From contig NC_087071.1 in NCBI RefSeq assembly GCF_963678635.1, positions 12,911,088 through 12,975,087 on the forward strand: 64,000 bases of DNA, read 5' to 3'. The translations under genes were made by a program, and so were the position numbers. This document shows, one piece after another, positions 39,346 to 51,400 of the stretch; the first letter of the stretch is position 1, and each line of letters starts with the position of its first letter. The notes beneath the pieces are model-generated. The model searched no databases. It was not told where the DNA came from and was given only the letters and a program-made list of their open reading frames with translations. This DNA is from Symsagittifera roscoffensis. Its lineage: Eukaryota > Xenacoelomorpha > Acoela > Convolutidae.

Positions 39346-40138
39346 ATGTCCAACGCCGAAAACTCATGTTCAGTGCCTTCCAGTTCTCCATCACCAATTG
39401 CAGTGCCTTCTAATATCCCTGTACCTCCGTCACCACTCGCAGAACGAGAGACGACACCATTTGCTCCTCCGACACCGGTAACCCCTTTGCGAGCACCCCG
39501 CGACCTTTTGCCCCGCCAATTCCGCTGACATATGGGCATCCACATACCCCTCTGCGACATGTCCATTCAGGCCCCTCGATGCTACATCAAGGCCAGTCTC
39601 AGCAGTATCAGCCATATCCAGCCTACCTGGATTCCTACATGTCGGCATCACCGTATCCGAATGATCCATGGCCATCGGCTTTTCCCCACTATCGAGAAGT
39701 TGAAAGACAACTGCATGACCAAGAGAGCCGAACCTACACTCCCACGGAACCCCGAGCCCATGATCCCACAAAATTACAAAATCACATGAACGACGAGCCC
39801 ACAGAAAGCCGCAAAAGGGATCATGCAGAGCCAAATAATGTAGGCGAAACTGTGACTTGAAGAAATAACTTCACATTACACAAGCCTAAAGGTTTTGGTA
39901 AACCAAAAATTGAAACTAAATCATATTCAATTTTAGCAACCTGGAAAAGCCTCCCTAGCCGAAAACCCGAAAATAAACGAGACTCTCAAAGAATTCATTT
40001 TACAGAATGTCCAGAAGTCGAATGACTGCGCCGATAAAAAAAACGGAACCTTGACCCACAAAAAACAATTGACCTTGTTCATGGCCATTGTCACGTTTCT
40101 GTTCATGTGCACAGGGATAATCGAGAAAATGATCATCA
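39346..40138 (+). pseudogene. Pro-rich single-pass membrane protein gene (copy 1, broken)
   Basis: Exon 1 (39346-39839) starts MSNAENSCSVPSSSPSP and is rich in Pro, Ser, Tyr and Arg. Exon 2 (from 39937, after TTTTAG) encodes a charged stretch and then a membrane segment near LTLFMAIVTFLFMCTGIIEK. The join is phase 0. Compared with copy 2, one C is missing from a C run near 39498, which shifts the frame between LRAP and the Tyr-rich part (…YQPYPAYLDSY…). The last part of exon 2 is replaced at about 40138 by the start of the next duplication unit. Together these indicate that this copy is inactive unless the reading is a sequencing error. Function unknown. Confidence 0.6.
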
Positions 40139-40164
40139 AAATGGATCATGATCGAAAATTTTTG

Positions 40165-43100
40165 TTTTTCATTCGGGTATTTTGAAAGTTGAATTGTTGG
40201 TTTGACTTAAAGCGTTTTAGTTAAAAAATACGTGTTTCTCTTTGAATTATTAGTAAAACATTGAAAGATAATTCTTCATCAAGAATTGTTGATTATAAAT
40301 ATTTTTAAGTTATCTTTATTCTCTATGCTTTTTCTTCTGTAGGACTAATTTTGCATTCATTTCGCAATATCCTAACAACCCTAAATGAAGTCTAATTATA
40401 AATCAAGTTGTTATATAGACGTAGTGTTATTGTATCTGTGTTTGTGTTTTTAGCGTATTTTTCGGATGAAAATGTTAGTCTAAAAACTTATCGATTGGTG
40501 TGATTGCTGACATAAGGTTATTATTTCAATGCTGATGAATTCTGTTCCAGTATCTGCTATAAGGATTTCGGGTAGTCCAAATTTGGCTATCCAGTGTTCA
40601 AAAAGTGTTGTGTATGCATAATCAGCATTACAATGGGGTACAAGGTTGAGTGCTTCGTAATGCGTAAATCCATCAATTTTTACAGTAATATTTGAATTTC
40701 ATTCTGATGAGGAGTATATAGGGCCTTTTGTATCAAAGGAGATTCCTTGATTGAAACATAAACTTTGTCCTTTAGAACCTTGATACTGTTTCTCTGCTTT
40801 TTCTTTTGGTGTGGAAAAGTTTATTTAATTGATATTTGGAGAGCCATTGCAAAGTTTTTTTAATCCTTAGTGGTGCATATGAGAAGTCAAATTTTGATGA
40901 AGTTTGAATATAATTTTTTTTCTCTGATCCCCAATGTCCTTTCGTATTTAGGGAGTGTGATGCTACTAAATTTAGCCTTAATGATTTAGTGGACTTACTT
41001 TCGTATCTTGGTAATTTTAAATAGTACGTGTTTTTTTTCATTGTGACACTATTAAATTTGCAAAAATGTTTGAGTAGAGTTTTGTTTCATATAATTGTGT
41101 TTTTTGCATTGACGGTGTTGTTTTTCAGTTATGCCAAGATTTTGTTTGCCTAAGTACAGGTTGAAGGTTTTAATATTTGCGGAGTAATTGGTTTTTATGT
41201 TAATTTTTGTTAGCGTATGTCAATTTTCCTGTACTGGGTAGAAATAGATTTTTTGGATTTCGTTTTCGGATAAAGGTATTTTATCTAAGGGTCGTGTAAA
41301 GAAAATAAAAAATTGATATTGTATTTTGAATTCTTTCAAGAGGTCATTCCAAAATTGTATCAAATAGATCCTTGTTTTCTGCTAGTGAAAATGGTTTATT
41401 GCATTGTGATTTTTTGTTGAAATGACTTAAGTTGTGGTTTTTTTCACTGATGAAGTTATTTTAGGTTTATATGTATATTTTTCTAGTAAATCGACTTCAT
41501 AATAATTGTTTTGGCAATCAAGATATAGATAAAACGTTCAGGAGTATTTGTTTGTTTCTTAACGGAGTCAACTTTGACTGCGTATTTACATTCTAATGGT
41601 GGTGATAGTTCGTCTTTTGCGAGGAAGAATTTGATGTTTTGTCGTTTTTCTACATTTTTTTTGTGTAAGTAATTAAGGTGGCTTACTTCGACTAAGAGTA
41701 TCGGGTAGAGCAAGGTTTTTGCCTGCCGCCCAAACTGTGTGTACAATTGGAAAAGACATTATGATCATTTGCAATCTATGTACTCGATGATTGGGGCCAG
41801 GTTAAATTGAATAGGGTAAGTTTAGTTGATTAGGGAAAATAGAAAAACTATACGTTTGTGGTCTGTAAAAAGAACTATTGGATGTTTTGATCCAAGAATT
41901 AGCAATTCACTTTCGGTTAATGTTCATATGATGGCTGTATTATCTCTCATAGTTTTGTGAGTCGTAGTTCTGCTTGTGTAAAGAGTATTGATATGCTGAT
42001 ATCAAATGCGTTTTTTTGCTGCTTTGATGTGATTGCAAAAGAGTTGCGCCATTTCCAAAGATAGAGGCATCACACATAGCGTAATTTGAAAATGGGATTG
42101 TATTTGAAATTTGTTCAGTGAGAAGTTTTTCAATTTCATCGAAGCGTTTGTAATGTTCTAAGGTCCATTCAAAGTTTTTTTGTTGTCTGAGAATGTTGTA
42201 ATTGGGTCATAAGTATAAACGAATTTCATGAGGGTTTTTACTAAAAAAGTTAAGCATTCCATGGAATTCTGCGATTTTCTTCTTTTTGCATGGTAATTGA
42301 GGTTGAAAAATTGCATCTAATCGGGATTTCAACGTTGATATTGTAGTTTCTTTGATAATATGACCAAGGAAAATTACAGGACGCGAGTTAGAACAAAAAC
42401 GTGATTTATCTGGGGCTGCTTTCATGTTTTCGTTAAAGAAAATTGGATGGTATTTGTCTAAAGCTTTGAAAAGTTCGTGTTTGGTTTGGGATTTTATAAA
42501 AACATCGTCTTATCATGCGATGACGTTTTTGCTGAGAATTATTGGTTTACATTTTTTATTCATGAAAGCAAAAAAGACAGCTGGTCCTATGAATATGCCA
42601 AAGAAAAGTCTGTTGATTTCTTATTGTTGTTTTCCAATCCCAAATTGTGTTAATTGATGTGATTGATCACCTAGTGCGTTTTGGTTATCTGCATTTTTCA
42701 TATATTCGGTGGAATGATAGTGTCCGTTTCTTTTTGTGAGTGTTTATTGTGTTTGTTCGACGGGCCAATTGCTTTTTGATTCATCAATTAGTGAATTTAA
42801 GTATCGTGCATCTAAAAATATTTCAGTGATTCTCCGTTGGCGAGAATAAATACTATGTTGATAAATGTGTTTCCTTAGCGTTGTTGTTCATTGTTTACCG
42901 GTGAGATATTTTAGTAATGTTCAAGAATATCTTAAAGTATAATTACCTTATCTTGTAATTGTAATAGAATTTGAATTGCAAGTTGTTTTTTGAGAACTGC
43001 GTCGGGTTTGAGCGGAAGGCGTAGTGGTGAATTTGTCTTTCAACTTCAAACTTTGATGTGGCATAAACCATGGGGTATTTTAACAATAACTCAGCTAATT

Positions 43101-43980
43101 GTTCAAATTCTTGTTTCTTCAATTGAGAACATTGAAAACTGAAAAATTTCAAAATTTTTTGTTTTTCGTTCGGGTATTTTGAAAGTTGAAATGTTGGTTT
43201 GATTTAAGAGGTTTTAGTTAAATAATCCGTGTTTCTTTTTGAATTATTAGTAAAACATTAAAAGATATTTCTTCATCAAGAATTGTTGATTATAAATTTT
43301 TTTAAGTTGTTTTTTACTCTTTATGCTTTTTCTTCTGTAGGACTAGTTTTTCATTCCTTTCACAATATCCTAACAGCCCTAAAGGAAGCGTAATTATAAA
43401 TCAAGTTGTTATATAGACGTAGAGTTTTCGTATCTGTGTTTGTGTTTTTAGCGTGTTTTTCGCTAGAAATTCTTAGTCTAAAACTTATGGATTGGTGTGA
43501 TTGCTGACATAATTTTTGAGTATTTTTCGTTAATTTGAGGAGTGTGATTCTTGTTGTCTTGATTGTTCCTGGTTCATGAGGTTCTGAGTTAGTGTGTTCA
43601 ATCTGATAATAACTCGATTCAGTTGGTTTTTGTTTTAATGTCGAATTCTAAGCACGTTAATAACTAAAGTGTCTTAGGTTTCCCTTTCGTAATCTCTCCT
43701 CTCACAGTGTGTGTGTTTTAGATGAGTTTCTAAAGTTTCCGTATAGTCAATACCTGATGAGTCTGTAGTTGTTTTGCTTGTAGATTGTTTCTGAGTAAAT
43801 TGTCTTTCATGTTTTGGTGTACTACCGCTATAATTTTGGTTTTGTCCGATTGGATTTTGTGAATTGTTTCCACGAGGTGAGCTAAACCAGGTTCTACGTC
43901 TACGATGTTTAGAATGTGAGCAAATCGTTTTGATGATGTTTGCTTGAGTTTCTGAAATTTCCGAATTATCAAAATCGATT
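40165..43980 (-). pseudogene. Ty3/gypsy pol remnant, copy 3
   Basis: Same order as copy 2: an integrase-like part near 40640-40520, the reverse transcriptase end (42425-42207, VIFLGHIIKE), the region after the active site near 42650-42430 (this copy keeps about 240 bp missing from copy 2), the pre-RT part (43152-42943, LLLKYPMVYATSKFEVE), and a gag-side frame at 43972-43730. Many stops and frameshifts. Inactive. Confidence 0.85.
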
Positions 43981-43984
43981 ACGA

Positions 43985-44345
43985 GGCCAAACTGTGCATA
44001 CTCTGCAGTGTAATCGGATTCCGCAACAGGCCAAAATCAGTTTTGTCGCGGAGTCGCAGTTTTGTTACTTTTCTTTGATCTTATATGCTGTTTTGGAGTC
44101 CACAAACTAATAACTAAATAATTGTACCGCTTAAAATCGCTCCAAAAATATGCGAATTTGCAGAATCCGCAACAGTATTTGTGGAATCCAGAACAGTTTG
44201 TGGAATCCACAAACAAATGATAAAACATTTGTATCGTTAAATTCAGCTGTTGCGGAATCCGCAACTGTAAGTGGAATCCGCAAATTGTAAGTGGAATCCG
44301 CAAATATTAAGTGGAATCTGCATTTTGTTTGCGGATTCCATTTAA
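43985..44345. repeat. GGAATCCGCAA repeat block (copy 2)
   Basis: Counterpart of 36215-36565 in the second tandem unit. The minus-strand frame across it is a translation of the repeat. Confidence 0.75.
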
Positions 44346-45042
44346 ATATATGTTTATACGTGGTAACATTTTAATTTAAATCTTTTATTTACTACAAGTG
44401 TTCACCAACAACGGTTCACCAACAAAACATGACGAGTTCTAAAAGTCTCAATTCGATCTCAACTTCGATCTGACCAACTTCGTCATCAAATTCGATCCCG
44501 ATTCCAGTAACCTAGCTTCGATCCCGATTCCTGTAACCAAACATCGATCCCGATTCCTGTAACCCAACTTCGATCTCAATTCCTGTCATCAATCTCAATT
44601 CCTGCAAAAGGAACAAATTGATTAAACTTATGAAGTAAACTCGCATTTAAATTAATCAGGTGTTTTCAAATATAGTTAAGGTGTTTTCAAATATAATTTG
44701 ATAAGGCAAAATTTTCGGGAACATACGTTTGTTTTTGCAATTAACCAATTTTTTTAGCTGTAGTCGTTCAAGTTTTGTTAATCTTCTTATCCAAAACGGA
44801 CTTACTCAAATTAGTTTTGCTTAATAGATAATTTACTTTCTACGAGCAAATTACAGCAAAAAGATAGTTTACTCTTTATGAGCAACTTTGGCGTGCCGGC
44901 ATTTTTTTCTGACCATAACACACATACTGCATACAGTAAAAAAGAATATGGCAAATTACGGTTAATTTAAAGAGATCAAATAACAACAAACAGTCGTAAG
45001 AAAACAGTCATGACAACAAACAGTATAAACAGTTCAAGTTGT

Positions 45043-46701
45043 TCATTCCAAGTCATAAAAAAAGTCCTGGGCGGACTCGGCAGTATTATGTCTATATACT
45101 TCTCGGTAGTTATCCTCGACGACATATCTACCACGGCATGCATTTATATGGCATCGGATTGTGCTCATGAGGAAATCTCTGTGTTCGTTGAACTTCAGAG
45201 ATTCGATCAGAGTGTCTAGATCACATTCGTTTCCTGCTGGCAGCAAATTCCATTTTTCCCGCAGCACAGAATCCTAAGATTGATGGCATCGAAAAAATCT
45301 TGAGGTTATACTGCCCAAAAACTTAGCAGCACACTGTGTTGATGGTAAACCAATGGCCTTTCTGGTTACTGATGTAGCTGGAACCAATATGAAAGTTTGC
45401 CCTGTTTTTCCTCATCAAGCCAACGCATCCTTTTATTGCCAAAAGTTTCGCAAAAATTTGACCAATTGGGTGAGTAATATCACTCAGATCGCAGCTAAAT
45501 GTGTTCTAAAACGAAGCACAAGAGAATAAAAGATTAAATCATATTTTTTTTTGAAAAAACAACGAAATTGAAGTGCCACATACCCACACATTTTCTTCAG
45601 CAAGCTCCGCCAATACAGAAGGTATTCTCAGGGTGACATCTGGATTTTTGATGGAACTCAATCCAGCAAATGCTCGTTTCTTCGAATAATCGAATTTCAA
45701 ATAATCAACACGAAACTTTTCTCCGGCGCGCAAGATAGTCGATCCTAGCTAAAATCAGAAAATAGAATACGGTGTATAGATAGAATACGGTAAAATTATC
45801 TAGCTAAAATCACAAAATAGAATACGGTATATAAGAAGAATACGGTAAATTGAATACCGATAAAAATAAAAATCAGTTGCACCAGGAAATGCAATTTTCA
45901 GGATATCAGATGAAATCGATCATCAAACAGAATATAAGGATAGTTGGATGTGATTGATTAGTAGATCAGTTTTACATTTGATTAGTTACTAGATATTTTC
46001 ACCTACATTACACCGTTGATGCATGGCGCAAACTTCAAGGGAATACCATTTTCTGGCAACTCAAAATAATCAAGGCGACTCAAACTATCTTCCTGCGGTT
46101 TTCCTCCTTGTTGTTTTTGCCTCGTGCTGTGAGGGTTTTGTTCGGGTCTAAATTTCTCAGCATCCGTAATCACGAATTTTATGAAATCGTCTGGCAGTGA
46201 TTCTCCGGTGACTCGTATCCTTGACTCGCCTTGTGACTCGTTTCTCAACTCGGAGTACCTAACGTATAAATTGCCACTGCATGATGGTCCATTCCCCGCA
46301 GTATCCTGAAGTTTATCGACCAAAAGAACTGTGAACTGGGACACGAAAGGGTCGATGATGATGACAATCTCTTTTTTGACACTCCCACCATGTTCAAAAA
46401 AGACCATCGAGTCCCTGTGCAGCGGTCTGGGGTTGAACGATATGTTATCTTTCCTCGAATTCCGCCTTCTGCTGATGACACAAAGATCATTATGTTCGTG
46501 GAATTTTCTTAAATTCCATGCTGTTTTGTTTTCTTTTCTGTCTTCTAGGACACTAAAGATGGCACTTCCCGGCCAATCAGATTATTAAATCTTTACGCAC
46601 CAATAGCTGATTAATGATAAGATTACAGCACTTTCACAGATGGAAGTGACGGCATCAAGGACTTGTACTTTTTCCTTTACCCGAAAAGTTCTACTTAGCA
46701 T
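45043..46701 (-). CDS. Multi-exon minus-strand gene, unrecognised (copy 2)
   Basis: Exons correspond to copy 1: long exon about 46581-46012, then 45748-45584, 45505-45335 and 45273-45043, with the possible first ATG at 46701. All remain open with only scattered substitutions (for example Leu to Val before the second donor). An intact frame in both copies after duplication suggests that the product is still in use or that the duplication is recent. Function unknown. Confidence 0.6.
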
Positions 46702-47131
46702 GATGACATGGACGAAAGACTCTAATATATGGCTGAACTGATGAGCGATTGAATGATTGAAATGAAGTGAGCCGATTTGTTCAAGAATTGACTAATGACA
46801 GTTTTCCCTGATAATGACGGCTTTACTGATAAGAACTGCACTGTCTAAATCCACTTATCAGTTCATTGACAATTAGCCGTCTTACATTTAGGCAGTAATT
46901 TTTGCATAGATGCTATTGTCTTCCGGTGTGCTAAAATGAGTGCAAAATGTCAAAGCTATTCCTTGGTTGACTCTTATCTAGATATCCTATTGTTTCGATT
47001 AAATTGGTGCTGACAAGCGATGGGAGCTTTGCCGCTAAATTGAAGTCAGTTCATCCTCATCTTGAGCTCAATATTAGTTGCATCTCTCATTTTCCATCCC
47101 AATCTAGTAAAAATTTACGGACTCAAAGTAA

Positions 47132-47946
47132 ATGTCCAACGCCGAAAACTCATGTTCAGTGCCTTCCAGTTCTCCATAACCATTTGCAGTGCCTTCTAAA
47201 ATCCCTGTGCCTCCGTCACCACTCGCAGAACGAGAGACGACACCCTTTGCTCCTCCGACACCCGTAACCCCTTTGCGAGCACCCCCGCGACCTTTTGCCT
47301 CGCCAATTCCGCTGACATATGGGCATCCACATACCCCTCTGCGACATGTCCATTCAGGCCCCTCGATGCTACATCAAGGCCAGTCTCAGCAGTATCAGCC
47401 ATATCCAGCTTAACTGGATTCCTACATGTCGGCCTTACCGTATCCGAATGATCAATGGCCATCGGCTTTTCCCCACTATCGAGAAGTTGAAAGACAACCG
47501 CATGACCATGAGAGGCGAACCTACACTCCCACGGAACCCGAGCCCATGATCCCACGAAATTACAAGATCACATGAACGACGAGCCTACAGATAATGTAGG
47601 CGAAACTGTGACTTGAAGAAATAACTTCACATTCACAAGCCTAAAGGTTTTGCTAAACCAAAAATTGAGACTAAATCATATTCAATTTTAGCAACCTGGA
47701 AAAGCCTCCCGAGCCGAAAACCCGAAAAGAAACGAGACTCTCGAAGAATTCATTTTACAGAATGTCCAGAAGTCGAATGACTGCGCCGATAAAAGAAACG
47801 GAACCTTGATCCACAAAAAACAATTGACCTTGTTCAGGGCCATTGTCACGTTTCTGTTCATGTGCACAGGGATAATCGAGAAATTGATCATCAACACCAC
47901 GGTCCATGCTGTCGTCCAGGCGATTGTCAACATAGAGGAAAAATGA
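47132..47946 (+). pseudogene. Pro-rich single-pass membrane protein gene (copy 2, broken)
   Basis: Exon 1 is 47132-47595 and exon 2 is 47692-47946 (TGA). Exon 2 is complete here and ends in NIEEK after the membrane segment. Exon 1 has a TAA early on (near 47175), a second TAA after QYQPYPA, a missing C near 47536 that shifts the frame, and a 30-bp in-frame deletion near 47591. The lesion set is entirely different from that of copy 1, so the two copies decayed separately. Confidence 0.65.
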
Positions 47947-48088
47947 AGTTAATACCGTGGAGCTGAGCATAGAACCAGCAGCCTGTAAGTATCTTCATAA
48001 ATCAAAAACAATGATTGGATTAAAAAAACACTGATGACTCGATTTGGTGACTCAATTTTATAGTGAAAACTTCTCGCGTCTCCCACAG

Positions 48089-49488
48089 AATTCCAGCCTG
48101 GCTTTTACAGGGTATGAAATTGTACTATGCGGAGGCCAGAACCCATTTAAAGAGGAGCAACTTGAGCTATTTTGTTCAGCGGGCTTTTTGGGACACAAAA
48201 AATACGGTGACAACTCAACTGTTTTTCGTCAATTCATTTGGGAACGCGGTGTTCCGGGTTGCTCCACTAGTTGATCAGTTCAAACGACAGGTAGATCAAT
48301 CGATATAAAGTTTCAATGTCTTCCAAAGGGATTTATTTATCAAAGTTGGAACCGACGTGGATTCACTTGTAATAATTTCGTTTTCATAGATTAGCATCAT
48401 AAGTCTGGAACAGCTGAAGAGGTGTCTCGCACGTAAGGTTGCGAAGCTTATGCCTTTGTCTACATTCGAGATGGAAAAGCTGAAGAGGCTAGCTTCAGAA
48501 GTTCAACAGAAGTTGGACGGATACACCTACGAAGAGGTTCTGTTGGCAGTGCGATCCCGACAAGATTGTCAACGTTACGTTCGCCAGGTTCAGCGCGCAT
48601 AGATCTTTGTTCTGCAGATGATGACTTCCCTTGAGCTGTCAAGTAAAGTTGCAAACTTTTACTCATAGCAGAAGTGGGCAACCCATGACCTGAAGAAGGT
48701 GGTTGACCATGTGGCGAAGCTGCTCAATGATGGATCAAAGAGAAAGTTTCAGCCGCTTGAGAAAACCACAAGCCTGAAACATACCGCCAACGACATTGAG
48801 AGTTTTCCAAATGAGGCTCAGGAATAGTTGCAGAGTCGCGTATTGACCCAGAGCTGGGTCGGCTTGTGTGATGTGATATTTCTTGTCTTTGGAAGAGGTA
48901 CTTAATAATTTTAATAACTCGATAAACTTATCTTACTAATAAAATTTCATTTTTGTATCGGTAATTTTGGAATCAGTTCATTTTTCAGTCAGTGATTTGT
49001 TCTTTACTAGGTTTGATTGCTTTGCAATCGTTCAAGAAAGATGACGTGTTGGTGGATTACCACGCAAGGTAGTATCCAACATCAATGCCGACCAGTACTG
49101 TCTCCAACCAGGAATTCTAAGCGAATACGTATTTCAAATTGCGGGTCCTCCTAGGCGATTGATCAACGCTTCAAATGAGGAGTGCCCGTTACACAAATGG
49201 AACGTTTGCCTGGGTCGTTCAGCGAACCACGCCACCCAGAAGAAAATTGAGGCCATTTTGAAAATGGTAGAAGTTGTACTTTCCAGCATAGGTGAAAGAA
49301 TGGTCATCCTAAAAGCCAGAGGAGACATTGCACCTTTCCAGCAACTGCATTTTGACTACGGAGACAAAGTTGCTCAAGCGTTATTTGAAGACAGCAGTTA
49401 TTTGGATTTTGGGTATTCTACAAAACTTCAAACTCGTTTCGTTCCGTGGAACGTTTTGTCAGTTTTCGAATCAATTCACAATTCTTAG
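48089..49488 (+). pseudogene. SET-domain protein gene with in-frame TAG codons
   Basis: Four exons join in consistent phase: 48089-48290, 48390-48897, 49011-49068 and 49155-49488 (TAG stop). The second exon ends FGRG across the junction into LIALQSFKKDDVLVDYHA, the start of a SET domain (GRG, then acidic residues and DYH). The last exon has RSANHAT, corresponding to the cofactor-site NH motif, and KARGDIAPFQQLHFDYGDK, the usual DI..FE-L.FDYGD ending. SET domains methylate lysine using S-adenosylmethionine, often in histones. The part before SET is helical and charged. Exon 2 has in-frame TAG at about 48600, 48667 and 48826, so it is either a pseudogene or carries unrecognised splicing. No cysteine-rich post-SET is visible. 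Confidence 0.7.
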
Positions 49489-50190
49489 AGTGCGTTTGTG
49501 TTCATGACTTTATATTTTAAACCTGTTCTAATTTATATTCCAATTTATTAATTAAATTTTCTAATAATAAACCTTGAATATATACAATTACGCGCATTTA
49601 CTAAGAAAATTAAAAAATAACGTTATTAGGAATGAGTTAACATTAAAAGTGATTGATCGAAGTAATTGCCGTTTTCAATCAAATGTTTAAAATCTAAAAG
49701 GGTATATCTACGAATTTAGTTTAGTAATGGTTTGAGATTTGTTCGTGGAGTCCACAGACAATGGTTAAGTATTTGTTGGTAATTTCCGCATTCTTTTTTC
49801 TCGCTAGCCACTGTTAAAGCTGGTTAGTGCTGGATATCTCACTTACAATCTGCGGAATCCGCTAACAGTTTGTGGAATCAATAAAAACAAACTGTCGCGC
49901 TCTAATACAAATTCATTAGTAAATATTACGTGAGATCACAAAAAATCATTGTCGCCCGAAAATGGTACAAGGCGATTGATCGACGCTTCAAATTGATCGA
50001 CTAAGAAATTGAGAGAATAACATGATTAAGAATGAATTACGAATGTCTTTGTCTGAAGCAACATTAGAAATGAATGACCAACATTAAAAATGAATGGTAT
50101 CTAATAAGTGCTAAATTAGCTGAAACTAAGTCTACAAACTCTACAAATCGTAAAATGAAGAAATTGGAAAATAGTGTTTTAATGAGTTCA
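49489..50190. other. AT-rich intergenic DNA
   Basis: Holds a short block related to the GCGGAATCCGC repeat near 49850-49875. The stretch at 49970-50000 repeats words from the last SET exon border (AGGCGATTGATC and ACGCTTCAAAT, compare about 49154-49178), suggesting a small duplicated piece of that gene. No gene is supported. Confidence 0.4.
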
Positions 50191-50197
50191 ATGAGTT

Positions 50198-51080
50198 TTA
50201 AATGTTTTCAGCGTCAACTTCTTCTAAAGCTTGTTGTACGTCCTGATCTATCGTCGTCGATATTTCGCTTCCGGAACCTTGCTCTGCGACTATGATGGGT
50301 GATTTCCCGGTGGGAGACTTCCGTGATGTCTGAGCGTACCCCGATTTCGCGAGGGGAATGAGGAAATCAGAAGGTGACCAGCACACGAAAGGAGGCGGTC
50401 TGATTGTAGATCTGGGCTGGGTGGCGACAGGATGCGTTTCCTCTGGTGTGCTACCCAGCAATATTGGGTCTAGAGCGGATCCGAAGAATGAAGGTCCAAA
50501 GAATGCTGTCTTGAGACGATTTCTGAGGGGAATCTGGAATGACGATAAATTCTGTCGACGAATTTGTGGTCGTTTGCATGAGCGTCGGGTTTCCGCCAGT
50601 CAACTTCCCAATGGTCGTCTTTTTTTGAGGGTTGGCTCTGGTTGACGTCTGGAGAGGCGATGATCTCCTCTTTACGGCTAAAATATGTCCGTTTTCCAAA
50701 GTGACCGCGTGGTTCGAAGAATCAACAATCGCCTCTTTAAATGGAATAAAATACGATTCTCCAAAACATTTAAAAAATATTACCTCCAGCAGTGGCCGAT
50801 TTTGCTAGAGAAGGCCGTTTCCGATTAAGGATTGTCGGTGGGACGTCAGAATCTGAGGAGAGGTTTGGGGTTGCTCAATTTCCGTGAGTATTAGTTGCCA
50901 GTGGGATGTCCGAGTCTGAGGAGAAGATCGGGGTTGCTCGATTTCCTTGGATAATCTTTGCCAGTGGCATGTCCAAGTCCGAAGAAGATGCCATCACCGC
51001 GTCTTCGTATCCGTTCTCTGCTCCATCGTGTAGCTCCCAAATCTTTGCCCGGCGGTCTGATATGATTGACTTTCCTTGAT
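50198..51080 (-). pseudogene. Ser/Asp-rich minus-strand gene, broken
   Basis: Exon 51080-50784 follows CGTTCAG and ends before GTAATA. It joins in phase 1 to an exon beginning at 50734 after TTTAAAG, and the frame ends near 50198. The first exon contains three copies of a 21-residue unit with SSDSDIPLA-type cores. In the second copy the conserved Arg codon CGA is TGA. In the next exon the frame shifts near 50480-50530, before the Pro-rich part LGSTPEETHPVATQ. A further possible upstream exon lies at about 51245-51175. Composition suggests a nuclear, phosphorylatable protein, but no domain is recognised. Confidence 0.5.
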
Positions 51081-51277
51081 CTGAACGATTATCAATATAG
51101 ATCAGAAAGCGTCACAAGGGCCGGCGAAATCTAAATTAATCTTTTATCGTTAATGAAAACTCCGGTGTTTACTCATATGCTCCGATCCCAACAACACCCT
51201 TGAGCATTGTTTGCAAGATTTGCTGTGGTGATATATTTCCCTATAAATATGTCAGTAGTAGATGTTGGAGGTGATCA

Positions 51278-51400
51278 GGGGGGGGGTCCCTGCAGACCCA
51301 CATGTATTAAGATAGGGAATAGAGCATCCGGTCTGCAGGCTATGTATTAAGATTGGGTATAGAGTCTACAATGTATTAAGATAGGGAATACGGATGGTAA
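51278..51400. repeat. Triple ATGTATTAAGATAGGGAATA repeat at the border
   Basis: After a G run, the word ATGTATTAAGA begins at 51302, 51342 and 51371, each followed by a TAGGGAATA or TTGGGTATA variant. An inverted copy lies at 59749-59770, well inside the virus-like region. The array marks the change from host-like gene sequence to compact AT-rich sequence and may be the border of the inserted element. Confidence 0.6.

Larger units (their letters stand above)
32640..47893. repeat. Two tandem copies of a 7.5-7.8 kb block
   Basis: Unit 1 runs from about 32640 to 40138, and unit 2 from about 40165 to 47893. Each holds a gypsy remnant, the GGAATCCGC repeats, the CTTCGATCCC repeats and the divergent gene pair. 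The offset is about 7540 in the gypsy part, 7754 over the minus-strand gene and 7767-7786 later, changing at small indels. The unit 1 to unit 2 junction is near 40140-40165, where coding sequence of the Pro-rich gene stops and gypsy sequence (ATTCGGGTATTTTGAAAG) resumes. Confidence 0.9.

Noticed and set aside
39430-39834. 134-codon minus-strand frame
   Set aside because: It is antisense to the Pro-rich exon; the + strand reading has a start, an agreeing splice junction and a membrane segment in the next exon.
48390-48897. Genome-wide reassignment of TAG to a sense codon
   Set aside because: The last SET exon itself appears to end in TAG and no other gene here needs it; kept only as a remote possibility in the findings.
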